From assembly GCF_004011695.2 (NCBI RefSeq), contig NC_082408.1, positions 1,287,501 to 1,351,500 on the forward strand: a stretch of 64,000 bases of DNA, given 5' to 3'. The translations under genes were made by a program, and so were the position numbers. The DNA is from Ascochyta rabiei. Lineage: Eukaryota; Ascomycota; Dothideomycetes; Pleosporales; Didymellaceae. How positions within the stretch are numbered: position 1 is the stretch's first letter; the number at the start of each line of letters is the position of its first letter. The notes beneath the pieces were generated by a model. That model made no database searches and had not been told where the DNA came from. It saw only the letters and a program-made list of their open reading frames with translations. This document shows, in pieces, positions 21,456-31,889 of the stretch.

Positions 21456-23419
21456 TACTAGGTTCAGCGTTAACCACGTAACTCTAGCTTAGAGACACAA
21501 GCACGTTTAGGACTTCTAGGAGACTAAGGACATTAACTAGCAACGTTTAATGCTATAACAGGAGATAGAGCTTATAAAGTACATAGAGTTACTTAGTACT
21601 TGTTACTTACCACCTACTAGAGAGATAATCTAGAATTTTGCGTTGCTAGTGGCTTAAAATCCAGTTAGTAAGAGCTAGGTTACCTACTTTGTTAAGAAGT
21701 ACTCTATCTATCTTATCTTATGTTACTCTACTAGGATAGATTAACTATATTACAACGCTAATTCCTATAATAAATATACACTCTACTTTAACCTACTACA
21801 GTATAAAATCTCTAATTACTCTATTAAGGGTTACTATATATATAATATAGATAAGAAGGGCTTTATAAATAGCATTATAGGTAAGATAAAACATATGTTT
21901 AGTAAGCGTAAATAGATAAAGAAAGAGATTAAAGCATCTATCTAGGATAGTAACTAAGCTTAGTAGACGCTTATAGCGTGTGTACGTAGTAATAGAATAG
22001 TACTACTACTAGGCATTATCTATAAGTTAGCTAACGCTAGTATTAAATTAGACTAGGTAGCTAAAATTAAGCTAGAAAAACACTCTATAATAGTTACATT
22101 ATCTTTCTTAGAGTAGACAAATAGGGATATAGGCCTTACCTAGCTTAAGTAGGTGTTTAATTACTATACTAAGGAGAAAGCATAAAGAAAGTAGAGGCTT
22201 TTAATACTAGATAGCTATAGATCCTACGTAATAATAGACTTTATTAAGTACTATAATAACTACAAGATCCTTCTAGCTATCCTTCCCCCTTACTTAACCT
22301 AAACACTCTAGCCACTTAATATAGTGCTGTTTAAGCCTTTATTAATAGTATACTTAAAAGTAGTTATAACACATATCTATAAGGCTTAAAATAACACACC
22401 TATTACTAGAGTAGACTTCTTCTGCCTATTCTAGCCAGCGTAGATGTGTAGCTTTACTAAAAAGCTAATACTTAAGTCCTTTAAGGTAACAGGTATCTAT
22501 CTACTTAATCCTAATATTATCCTCTACTACTTTATTAAAACACTAGAGAGCTTAGATTTAGATAGGTCCTTATTGTCTATTTATAGTAACAAGGATTAGC
22601 TTAAAATAGAGATGTTGTTATAGCGTATAGTTAAAAACTAGAGTAAGAGTAATATTAAAAAGATAAGATAATTAATCTACTATATCTTAGTTAAAACCTT
22701 ACTTCTCTAGTATAAGATAGATAGCCTTAAAAAGACTCTAAAGACATAGAAGAAGTATAAAAAGAAGAGTAAAACCTTAGACTTATAGTAACAGCAGAAG
22801 TACTATAGTAGTGCAGTGTTCTAGTTACCTAGAAAGGTTAATAAAGCACGCTTCTGTAAGTAAGTTAGACAACGTAAGGAGAAGAAGGAGAGGCTTAGAA
22901 AAGCTACTAGTAAGGAAGTAGCAGCTGCTAAGAAGCTAGTTAAGGAGAAGAAGAAGGAGGAGAGGCGTGTAGCATAAGAGGCAGCTAAGGTAGTACATAA
23001 GAAGAAGAAGGCTAATACAGTAAATTAGAAGGCTAAATAGAAGGCTAAAAAGTAGTATTAATAATAAGAGCTTAATACTATAAAAGCTATATAATTACCT
23101 TAAAAGGGTAAAAAGAAAGCTTTATAAGTAACCTAGCTAAAAAAGCATTAAAAATATAGTCTTAGAGATAATATTAGTAGTTGTAGTCCCCTATTGCTGT
23201 CTCTAGCTCTTCTACTTAAAACCACATTACGTAGCTACAATATTAAGTTACTAGCTAAATTTAAATAGTACATCTTTTTTATAAGTAATTAATTAGTACT
23301 ACACTATAAAATTATAAAATAATAGCTGTTATAGGTGGCTCTATAGCCTTATCTAATTTTAAGTGTTAAGGTGGTTTTCAGTCGTTGCGCAACTCTGGTT
23401 GTTGCGCGCACGGACACGG
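19327..23419. repeat. large inverted repeat, two 1.96-kb arms
   Basis: Because the two transposon copies are head-on, 19327-21288 and 21458-23419 are inverted copies of each other (1962 nt each by coordinates) around a 169-nt spacer. The spacer is the RIP-mutated counterpart of 19160-19324. Despite RIP the arms still look almost identical, as expected if nearly every CpA site was converted in both. Confidence 0.88.
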
Positions 23420-25222
23420 TACGATGACATCACGTTGCGTTGGGTGTCAGGCGAGCTGGATCCAGAGAGCAAACCAACAACCGGTACGGCAGGAGCGCAT
23501 CTGGAGACCATCTACAACGAGAGGAAGATATTGGGGAAATCACTGTCTTTTCGAGGCCAAGTCCCATTGTACCCTACGGACACTGATCATCGGCTCGTTC
23601 ATTATCGACTCATGAGATACGGGGTTCAAAAAGACGTAGTGCCGGAGACGATACTCTCATCACGATCTCAGAACACTTCCTCGAGTAACCCAGCGTCGTC
23701 ATCCGTTGAAATTGCCGGTCGCCTACGGAATCAAACATCTGTATCAGTCTCAGCATTTGCAAGCGCACATCGCACAGTAGACAGATCTCCGTCGAAAGAA
23801 GTACATGCGAGCTATCTGCTGCATACTAGCAATCCCCAACCTACACCTTACACAGCCATGTCTTTCCCTCCTTCTGTCTCGCATCGCGTTACTTCACCGC
23901 GTGCTCAAGTCACAACGATGGGTAGTATTCGATCTGCTGGAAGTCAAGAACTAACCCAGCTGGCGTTGCCTTCAGGTTCACCACACTTCGAGCCCCAAAA
24001 ACCATCGACTGTGCCAACTCAGAGCCCACTGGGGTCTCGAATGGCAACACAGACATTGTCGCTACCCAATACCCTCACACATACAACTCCCCATGACGCC
24101 TTCGCTCTACCATCATCCCAGCAGGCTGATGATGGGCCTATTATGTCCTTCCAGCCCTTGCTTGCGCCTATCAACACTTGTCATGACACTGCGCTATCGG
24201 ATTTGCCCGCATCCAACATACATCATGCCATTTCAAACTCCAAGCACACGTTGCTCGCACCAAAACATCTGTGCGGAGCTTCGTCGCTAAATTCACGTTT
24301 ACAAGAAAGCATGCGGCCAGCAGGCGACCAAACATCAAACAGTGCTGACAATGTATCTCTATCGCCAGCCACGGGACTTGAAGTCTTGGAGGAGTTTGAT
24401 CCCACAGAAGATGATGAACATGATTACATTGTGCAAGATTACGATGATACCCCAAAACACTTCAAAGACAGTGTTCACTCTCTGTTACGCGCCAATCCGA
24501 CGCCTTCTCAGGTGTACGATGCTCAGAGCGCAGCTCTACCATGTATGAGCTGCGGCATAATCAGCACTCATGAATCTCAATGCTGGATCAAAGGTATAAT
24601 CCCTCTGCAACAGCTCACACGAGGTGCTGACCTTCACAACTAGAAGCCGCACTATGTCTAAAGGTCACCACGGAGCTTTCTGTTTTGGAGTATCGCGAAC
24701 TCGCCGCGAGTGTCCAACGATTCGATCCCGGGCCTTGGACTACCCATGTTGGGCCTCCGATAGAAGTGGAACTCGACGATCCCCATACTCAAGTGCAGGT
24801 TATGGCAGAGATAATCCGTAACCTCAACACAAATGCGGAAAATCCAATTCTGCAAACACAGAATGATCAGTTAATGAGTCTATTCTGGGCACTAAGTTCG
24901 TCTGGCAGTGTCAGAAATATGGAAGCGTAAGTGGGCCCTGTCTACAAATGTAAATACTGACGTAAACAAGTGTGTATTCATACTCTAGTCCTGGAGAGTC
25001 AGATCGGGAAGAGTGGGACGTGCCAGACGCATGGTGATCTCATTGTGATCGTGAAAGACACGTACATGCACATAGTTTAGTATGTTCTAGGTTGGAGCAT
25101 GGTCTTGCAGCGATGTTGTGGCTCGTTTGGATGTATATTTGCCGCAAGGTCATATTAATTTTGTGACAATTCTTGGATGAAACGCGCTTAGGCCTCGGCT
25201 CCGTTAAACAGACACCGCCTCA

Positions 25223-26600
25223 CTAGAGATGCGGACTCACATCCTTACTGTGGTTGTACTTTTCGTACATAGCCGCTTCAAATCGACGGTCCAGAGCCGC
25301 ACATTTCGCATCGCCTGTAGGGACCACTTGTCCCGCGTACAGGCCGCAAAGTCCGGTCTTACGGTCGACCCACTAAGTCATGTCAGTCACGAAGCAGATG
25401 TACTGGCACGCGATAAAGCTCACCCAGATCAGGTTTGGCAGACCGCCCCAGATCATCGTGCCGGCTGTCTTGCCATCTGACTGGTCCTTAAGGAGTAGAA
25501 GACCTCCAAGGCCCCAGTCCTTCTTCATATCCTTCGAAGTTCCGCCCATCGCATTGTTGATCTGCATCGCTCGCTGGTAGTACAACTCTACGAATCATAC
25601 CGCTAGACACACCATATCGTCCTGCATCATTGCATTCATGGCCGCCGAAGCACCCTCGTTCAACTGTGGTGTGAAGAACTCGCTGAGCGTATCCTTCTTT
25701 AGCAGCTTCTCATCCTCGTCCGTCGTCAAAACAGCATGCAGGATCTTGATATACTCCTCTGGACTAGTGAAAACGCCCTGTCCACCCATGCAATCCTGCA
25801 CTTCCTCTCCGTCCACATCCCGATAAGTCATTTTGGCGTCCGTGTACCTGACCTTCCCTGACTCCTCATCCCTCGTACTCATGTCCGCCATCCTTTCTTT
25901 CATGTCCGGGCGCGATTTGAGCTGGAATGTCATGTCTTTGATCCCGAGTGGCTGCCAGAGATTCTGGCGCATATACTCCTCAAGCCTGAGGCCGGTCACG
26001 CGCTCGATGAGCAAACCGGCGTAGTCGATACCAGAGCCATACATCCAGCTCTCCCCTGGCTCGAAGACGAGCGGTGCATCGAAACGTTGCAGCAGTTTTG
26101 CACCTACGCTTGGCTCTCGTGAGTGGTAGGCGAGCCATGCGAGGAGCTTGGGGTGCATTGCATCGTAGGATAGGCCACTCGTGTGCGTCAAGAGCGTGCG
26201 CAGGGTAATCGGCTTGGTGTGCTGCACTTCAACTGGCTTTCCTTCGTTATCGAATGTTCTGAGAATCTTGAAGTCCTTTAGTTCTGGGATGTGAGTGTAG
26301 ACCGGAGCATCGAGGGTTAGTTGGCCGCGCTCGACGAGCTGCAGAGCGCAGATTGATGTCATGAGCTTGGTGCAGGATGCTACCCACATCACAGTATTGA
26401 GCTGGATGGGTCTGGCGTTCTCAGACTTCATGGACGTGCTGCCGAAGGTTTTCGTGTATTCGAAAGAGCCTAGATGTGTGAGCGAGCAGCTTTAATAACG
26501 TCGAACGTGTATTACCATCGCGATTTGTAGCGAGAAGGACGCAGCCGGGAATCTCTTCTGCGTCAATAGCTTGCTGGATTGCGGTTTCGAAGTCGGCCAT
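25223..26600 (-). CDS. beta-lactamase-fold serine hydrolase/transesterase
   Basis: Exons 26516-26600, 25613-26469, 25424-25561 and 25223-25372 encode 409 residues, with three short introns (46, 51 and 51 nt). The family (class C beta-lactamase-like esterases, including LovD-type acyltransferases) uses a serine and lysine in an SxxK motif, seen here as S60-C-T-K63 in VMWVASCTKLMTS; the partner tyrosine is probably Y172 in SWMYGSGIDYAG. Other landmarks are LRTLLTHTSGLSYD, LLIERVTGLRLEEYM and the C-terminal GGLPNLIWW. There is no signal peptide, so it is probably intracellular. Substrate is unknown; no polyketide or peptide synthase gene lies nearby, so a role in secondary metabolism is not suggested. 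Reading past the first internal donor gives a false stop at 25595. Confidence 0.9.
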
Positions 26601-27026
26601 TTCGAGCAATAGAATATCAGGTGTTGTGAATGATACTGTCGTCTGCTGTGGATGCACGCAAGGAAGAGAGGATGGCCACACAATGGGTCGAGACTTAAGA
26701 CTGGAGAGATAAGCAGGAGCGCAAGGGTACAACACAAGTAGGAGTGAGTTGAGGTGTCAGCAACCCGAACTGTATATGATTGTGGATCCTCTCTTGTTCG
26801 TCAACGTTGGGTGCCTCGGCTCACTAATGCGGGGCTTTTACCGGGTTACTCAATAAAGGTACTTCGTCTTACTCTTGCCACTCTACTCAGCTGACAGTCT
26901 GACGGAGTTGCGGATAAACGTAAAAAGACCAATGAAGCGGGTTCAATCTCATAGATCGGATGAATTAAAGATCGCATCGCTGACAGACACCACCAGCAGT
27001 TCGGTGAATGGCAATTCTTGAGATGT
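26601..27026. other. intergenic region
   Basis: Promoter side of the beta-lactamase-fold gene and 3' flank of the esterase gene, both minus strand. No gene or repeat is seen. Confidence 0.5.
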
Positions 27027-28050
27027 TCACAACGTCCAGTTCTTAAACCAATCTAGAATGATGCTCGTCGCTTCCGCCTCTTCGCATGTTAAAGCCTTCT
27101 CAGTGTCGCCGTTTGGGAACGAACTCGGCCAGTCATGGTACAGGTTCGTGTAGTTGTAGTGAACAACAGTCTCGTCCCAACTATATCTAGTCACCAGCTG
27201 CTTTCCGCTGCACAAATGCGACGTCTTGTTTGCAGCGATCTCGAATCCGTCCCGCTTGGCCCAGTCGTCCACCCATGTCACCACGTCAGTTGAGTTTGCA
27301 TTCCCTCGCGTATTGCTGCCGCCCGCATATGGGATCGTAGTATCTTTGAAGCCATGGAACTCCATGATAGGGATAGGATGACGGCTAGGATTGCAAGGTG
27401 GTAGTTGTTGGCCGGCATTCAGGTAGAAGGCTCCGGACACCGGTGCAAATGCAGCGATACGTTCTGTTGCTTTTGCGTCGCAGGCTAGCACGCCTGTAAA
27501 GCCAGCCCCGTTAGACTTCCCACTGGCATAGATTTGCGATGGGTCGATGCAGTAGGTCTCTTGCAGTTGATCCAGAAGCTCCAACGTAAAGGTAACATCG
27601 TCAATAGACGAGGGGAAGTCTGGGTCGCCTTGCCATTGTTGCGTCCCTGAAGGTGTCTGCGAGATGGTCAGTGGCAAGACCTCAGGATGTCAGGAGCGGG
27701 AAAACGCCTACTGGAATACCTTCTGGATACACAGAAATACCCTTGAACTCGTACGTCGCGTTCGAGAATTGCGAGAGCTCTTCTTGAAACTTTGCGTCCT
27801 TGCCGCGGCCGTGGAACGACAAGATAAGGGGAACCTTCGTGTTTGTGTCGTATGATCTGGGCAGGTGAAGACGGTATGCGCGTGTAGACACCCCGCTCGC
27901 GCTGCTGATGGTGAGATTTACAGATTTGTCCAGCTCGACACCTTGGGGCAGAGAACTGCCGCATCCACATTTAACATCTTCCGCTATTGCGCAGCTGATG
28001 CCAGACAAGACGGATAGCAACGCTGTGCTAAACAGGAGTGAAAACGCCAT
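27027..28050 (-). CDS. secreted feruloyl-esterase-like enzyme (CE1-type)
   Basis: Exons 27712-28050 and 27027-27656 encode 322 residues; the 55-nt intron has a GTAGGC donor and two CTGAC branch candidates. A clear signal peptide (MAFSLLFSTALLSVLSGISC) precedes a Cys-containing segment (VKCGCGSSLPQGV). The fold is that of the esterase/PHB-depolymerase-like group: LILSFHGRGKDA forms the oxyanion region and YASGKSNGAGF contains the nucleophile (Ser161 in G-K-S-N-G). IMEFHGFKDTTIPYAGG carries the likely acid residue and LYHDWPSSFP the likely catalytic histidine. Several N-x-S/T sequons suit a secreted glycoprotein. The likely role is release of ferulic acid from plant cell-wall polysaccharide, inferred from family resemblance. 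Confidence 0.87.
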
Positions 28051-29060
28051 TGGGACCGAAGACAGGATTTCGAGCTGGGGTGTCACCGCAACGAGGGCAC
28101 GCGCTGCTCTTAAGAAGCACGTCCACGGTTGCACCACATCATGGTCAGTTAAGGCGCCCAATTTTCCTGCTAGTTCCTGCTACTTGTCGGGAATAGGTCG
28201 TAGTGGGAGTAATTGCGATGACGATCATTTGGTACAGTTCTCACTACAGTGAGCAACAGACTGCTTGGAGCGTGGCGACAGGAACTGGGTGAACCAGTAC
28301 AGTAAGCACAGCGATAGATGACAAAGAAGGCGTGCATGGTGTGGAGGATTCTACCGGATGTCGGGATTGCTTGTTCATTGCCAAGTCCGCTAGGAAGCGT
28401 GTCCAAAGGAGCCGTGCAGATCCCAAGTCACCCAGCCTGCGCCTTGGTTTGCCTTTTGGACAGCATCCCAATGCTCAGGAATCCCTTAGTGGCTGTGTTG
28501 TTTATCCTCTCTCCCGGTTGCATGCGCTTGGAGCGCAGCCTAAGAAAAACTGTGTCAGACCCTTCTCAATAATGGCCCCGTCACGACAATGGCCTCTGTC
28601 ACGTCTTCGACCATGTTTATGCTTTGGTCAACGCCGGATCAAATTCCAACAAGCAATGTTGTTCGCTGGTTTGTGAACATGTGAATCAGCACATGAGCCA
28701 GAGCCCCGCGATCGGCAACGGTCTCGCTCCATTCTCGGTCCACTTTCAATCTGCGAGAATAAGGCCGACTCGCAGCGGGCCGGCAAGGCACAAGGTCCAC
28801 AAGATTGAGATTACTGGCACATGTCCTATCCGGGCACCAGTCCTACAGGGATCGATTTATGGGATAAATGTTTCATTGGTAGAAGCAGCCAATATTGGCC
28901 CTGGTCTAACCACATCGGCCGCTACGGCTCGGCGAGCCATGGTGCGGTAACATAAGTGTACTTCTCATCTGACCCCTGCCGCTCATTCGACACTTTCGCG
29001 ATCGTTCAAACCACGCTTTCGACTCTTCCTACGTTATCATCTACCTGTACAACCCTCGAA
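28051..29060. other. divergent intergenic region
   Basis: About 1 kb between the start codons of the esterase (minus) and Cys-rich membrane protein (plus) genes. It should hold both promoters. Several short ORFs overlap here on both strands but none has start context or family resemblance. Confidence 0.5.
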
Positions 29061-30010
29061 ATGCTACTGCACCAATCTTTGAGCCTGGCACTTGTCGTAA
29101 GCGTCGCCTCTAGCTCCGCTGCCGCAGACTCGACATGTTATTATCCGAACGGTGAAAAAAACAATGGCGGAGCCTGCGACGCAAACGCGGAAGTGTCTGT
29201 GTGCTGTGGACCAACATTTGTTTGTTTAGGCAATGGTCTCTGTCAAGTTGGTCCGGATACTCGACGAACGTACGGATACGAATTCTATCGCAGTGGCTGT
29301 ACAGATGCATCCTTCAACTCTTCATCATGTCCCCAAATCTGCACAGGCTGTGAGTGGCGCAAATATCACTTCTGAGGCTTTGCACTGACTCAGGCACAGC
29401 GGGCTATAGTAATGACCGTGGGCAAGGCGTTAAGAAATGTGGCGATAATTCTTACTGCTGTGGAGGGTCTGGAGATTGTTGCAGCAACTCGGCCAACATC
29501 TTCACCCTTGATGCTGCCGATGTCATCGCTACCATCTCTCCGTCTTATGACTTCTCGACAGTATCATCTACAACCACAGCCCCCACTTCTGCCAATGCAA
29601 CGCCAAGCAGCGAACCAATGCTGGTGAATAATCATCATCGTTCGCTGGCGATAGGTCTGGGCGTTGGTATTGGCGTTGGAGGATTCCTTCTCATAGCTCT
29701 CGCAGTTCTTTATATACTAAAGCGCAAAGCTAAGACCAAAGCAAATGGCGGCTATCAAAAAGAAGAGGAAATCTCTGAGTTGGACGCCTCGTGGACGCCG
29801 CAGTTGCCGGAAGCATCACCTACAGCTGCCAAGGCGGGCTACACAGCGCCAGGAGATGGAGTAGTACACGAGATAGCAAGTGGAAAGACTGATCCCCCAA
29901 TTGGAGCACAAGAGATGGATGCCAACACTACATACGACTGGGAGCCTCGGAATGAGCCTCAGCCCCGCGATGGAGGATTTAGACCGGAAGAGCACAGTGA
30001 GCATCGGTAA
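29061..30010 (+). CDS. Cys-rich single-pass membrane protein, Mid2/WSC-like layout
   Basis: Exons 29061-29349 and 29394-30010 (44-nt intron, GTGAGT..CTGACTCAG) encode 301 residues. The layout is: signal peptide (MLLHQSLSLALVVSVASSSA), a Cys-rich extracellular part of about 120 residues (CYYPNGEKNNGGAC, VCCGPTFVCLGNGLC, YCCGGSGDCC), a Ser/Thr-rich stalk, one membrane span (about 196-220, LGVGIGVGGFLLIALAVLYIL) with a basic stop-transfer (KRKAKTK), and an acidic cytoplasmic tail with EEEISELD. This is a common fungal cell-surface architecture, similar in outline to wall-stress sensors, but the Cys pattern is not a WSC domain. A sensor or adhesion role is inference. The upstream in-frame ATG at 28956 would bury the signal peptide, so I chose 29061. 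Confidence 0.85.
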
Positions 30011-31889
30011 GAGAGGTAATCATCTTATCTTCAAGTATTGTAGTGGGTTTCAACCTAGGTACAAGAACGAACATGACTATATGTCAATGACTTATCATAG
30101 GTTCTGAGAGCTCTTTCGCGCTCGTTTACGATGTAAGTTGTTGCTGTGCTATCTTTTCCGACCTGGTTGCAAGTGGGTTTCCGGCATTTATCTGTACACT
30201 CCCGGCATTTTTCTGGAAATAAACCCTAACTCTTCGAAGAGGCTGAACAAGCCTTCCGTAATTGGGTCCACGGATGAAGTAGTTCACTTACCCACCCCTC
30301 TTATACTCTCCGAGCCTGCAATCAATACTTCAGCGCCAGTCAATCTCTCGAGCATTTCTGTTGCCAATGCGTGTCGTAAAGTCGTCTACGATCGCCAGCG
30401 TGGAGTGACGTAGTCGTAGACGAGCATTAGTCGTTGCCATGGCCTGATGCCTTACGCTCCATCGAACATGCATTTCTTTTGGCTTCCCTCTGGAGCTTCT
30501 TCGATTCTCAACTTGCCTACCTTTTCTTCGCCTGGAACGGCGTGCCCACGGACGAGCGAAAGGCCTCACTTGTACGCACGATTCGTGGTATGAGCTCTTA
30601 TAGTACGCAAGATGCCTGGACGTTGTGCTCGAGCGCTACTTGAGCAGAATGGAAGGCGCAAGTACCACACACGTTGCAATGCTCAATCGCAGGATTTCAA
30701 TTCTTACTGCGCTGCCTACCAACGACCCATCGGTTGACTGTGTATGCCGGATGTTGATTTGCTTAATCATCAAAGTAGCGGAAGTGTCTGCAAGTCTCCC
30801 GTGGCGCAATGCTCACCGCGTCCGGACTGTTACCGCTTGACGGCAGATAGGGAGATTGGAAGTTCGATCCTTCCGGGGGAGTCACCTAGCTTTTTGCAAA
30901 TATCGTCTGTGTCGCGTTCAGCAGAAGTGCGTCGATGGGTATTCAACATCTTCCCAGCCTTCTTTATGGGGGTTGAACCCCCCCCCCCCCCCATAAACCC
31001 CCTTTTGTTAAAGCTTTCTGTATTCGAAACGTCTCACGAGTGTAGTAAAATACTGCCTGCTAGTAAGCCATTCTTCTTGTAGCTACCAGCTGCCTTGGTC
31101 GTCTATCATTATTACGTAGATGGAGGCGCGGTTGCTGCACACCGTGTCAAGGAACTGTGATATCCGATCGCTGATTGAGTCGATGCATGATGAAGCACAG
31201 CCAAAGAAGATGGTCTTATGCCCCGGCCGCACGTAGAACGAGCGCGCAATAGAGAGGGCTTGAGTTGGAACAGATGGTGTTACTTTCTGGCCGCAAACGC
31301 GTCCTCTCCAGATGAAGATCATTGCATTGCGCTAAGGCCTATCTCGAGCTAGCGGCTGCTTCTTTCGTCACTGCTTCTACCATGGATCCAACACAGTGAA
31401 AGTCAGGTAGCGGACTGCGGAGAGAGCAGCCGGACGCAGACGACACAGTGACGGCCAGAGTTTTTGAAGCTCATGTAGACAGTGAAATTCCGTTGCAATG
31501 CACACGGCCTAGAAGAAAATAGTATCACTGTTACATTCTGAATGCGGCAGCCCGCGCAATGTGATTGGCCCGCGCCTTCCAGGGTTCGCACGGAAAGGCT
31601 GCCCCTTGTTGTGCGCGCAGGCTCGCAACCTCAACAATCATCGACCCCATCAGCACTTTGCAACGCCGAAACGCAACCACAACCATCAAAGTCCATCACA
31701 TGCATCTCGGTATCGGGTGTGCTGGGCTCTACGAGTAATTTGATACCCATATTGACATTACTGCGACGCATTCTTGTCGCAAAACAGCGCTGCGCAGGCC
31801 GAGAGGCCACCTGGCCAAAAGGGCTACCTAGCAGAATCTGCTCTGGTCACGTGCTCACCTTGAGGTGCCAGACGCAGGGCTGAAGCAAT
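30011..31889. other. intergenic region with C homopolymer hairpin
   Basis: About 1.9 kb with no convincing gene. A run of 15 C (30978-30992) sits inside an inverted repeat, with arms TTTATGGGGG (30963-30972) and CCCCCATAAA (30988-30997). A minus-strand ORF of 79 codons at 31083-31322 has a fairly protein-like composition but no start context or family that I recognise; it may be a gene relic. The last few hundred bases are the EPL1 promoter side. Confidence 0.5.

Larger units (their letters stand above)
19160..23419 (+). mobile_element. Fot1/pogo-like DNA transposon, outer copy, interrupted
   Basis: The element starts CCGTGTCCGTGCGCGCAAC at 19160 and ends with the inverted form (..GCGCGCACGGACACGG) at 23419, flanked by TA on both sides (19158-19159 and 23420-23421), the target duplication of the Tc1/mariner superfamily. 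Without the inner copy and one TA it is 2129 bp. It encodes, on the plus strand, remnants of a CENP-B/pogo-type transposase: an N-terminal helix-turn-helix region (RRNSTTIAAINKALAAID near 19231, still nearly intact) and, in the right-hand part, a DDE-type core with many RIP stops. The first 165 bp and last about 70 bp are little mutated while the rest is severely RIP-mutated. Confidence 0.9.
18924..25037 (+). pseudogene. unrecognised gene split by nested transposons
   Basis: Starting at an ATG in perfect context (ACCACCATG, 18924), coding sequence runs to 19159, is interrupted by 4.26 kb of transposon, and resumes at 23422 in exactly the same frame: GDGV before the insertion joins YDDITLRW after it if one TA duplication is removed. 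Downstream introns at 24594-24643 and 24927-24988 lead to a stop at 25037 (ending EEWDVPDAW). Uninterrupted, the product would be about 560-580 residues. An in-frame TAG at 18990 can be explained either as the donor of a 60-nt intron (18989-19048, GTAGGG..TTAAG) or as a CAG to TAG mutation. The protein has no domain I recognise; it contains a YWKFGSYDDDRRAYERG block, a Ser-rich middle and an acidic FDPTEDDEHDY region. With the transposon in place it cannot make the full protein. Confidence 0.8.

Noticed and set aside
25223..26600. Antibiotic-resistance beta-lactamase
   Set aside because: The fold and SxxK motif are shared with many fungal esterases and transesterases; nothing indicates lactam hydrolysis.
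25223..28050. Secondary-metabolite cluster (transesterase plus esterase)
   Set aside because: No polyketide synthase, peptide synthetase, terpene cyclase or cluster regulator lies nearby; the neighbours are housekeeping genes.
31083..31322. Minus-strand ORF of 79 codons with protein-like composition
   Set aside because: No start context, family match or splice partners; kept only as a note in the intergenic entry.
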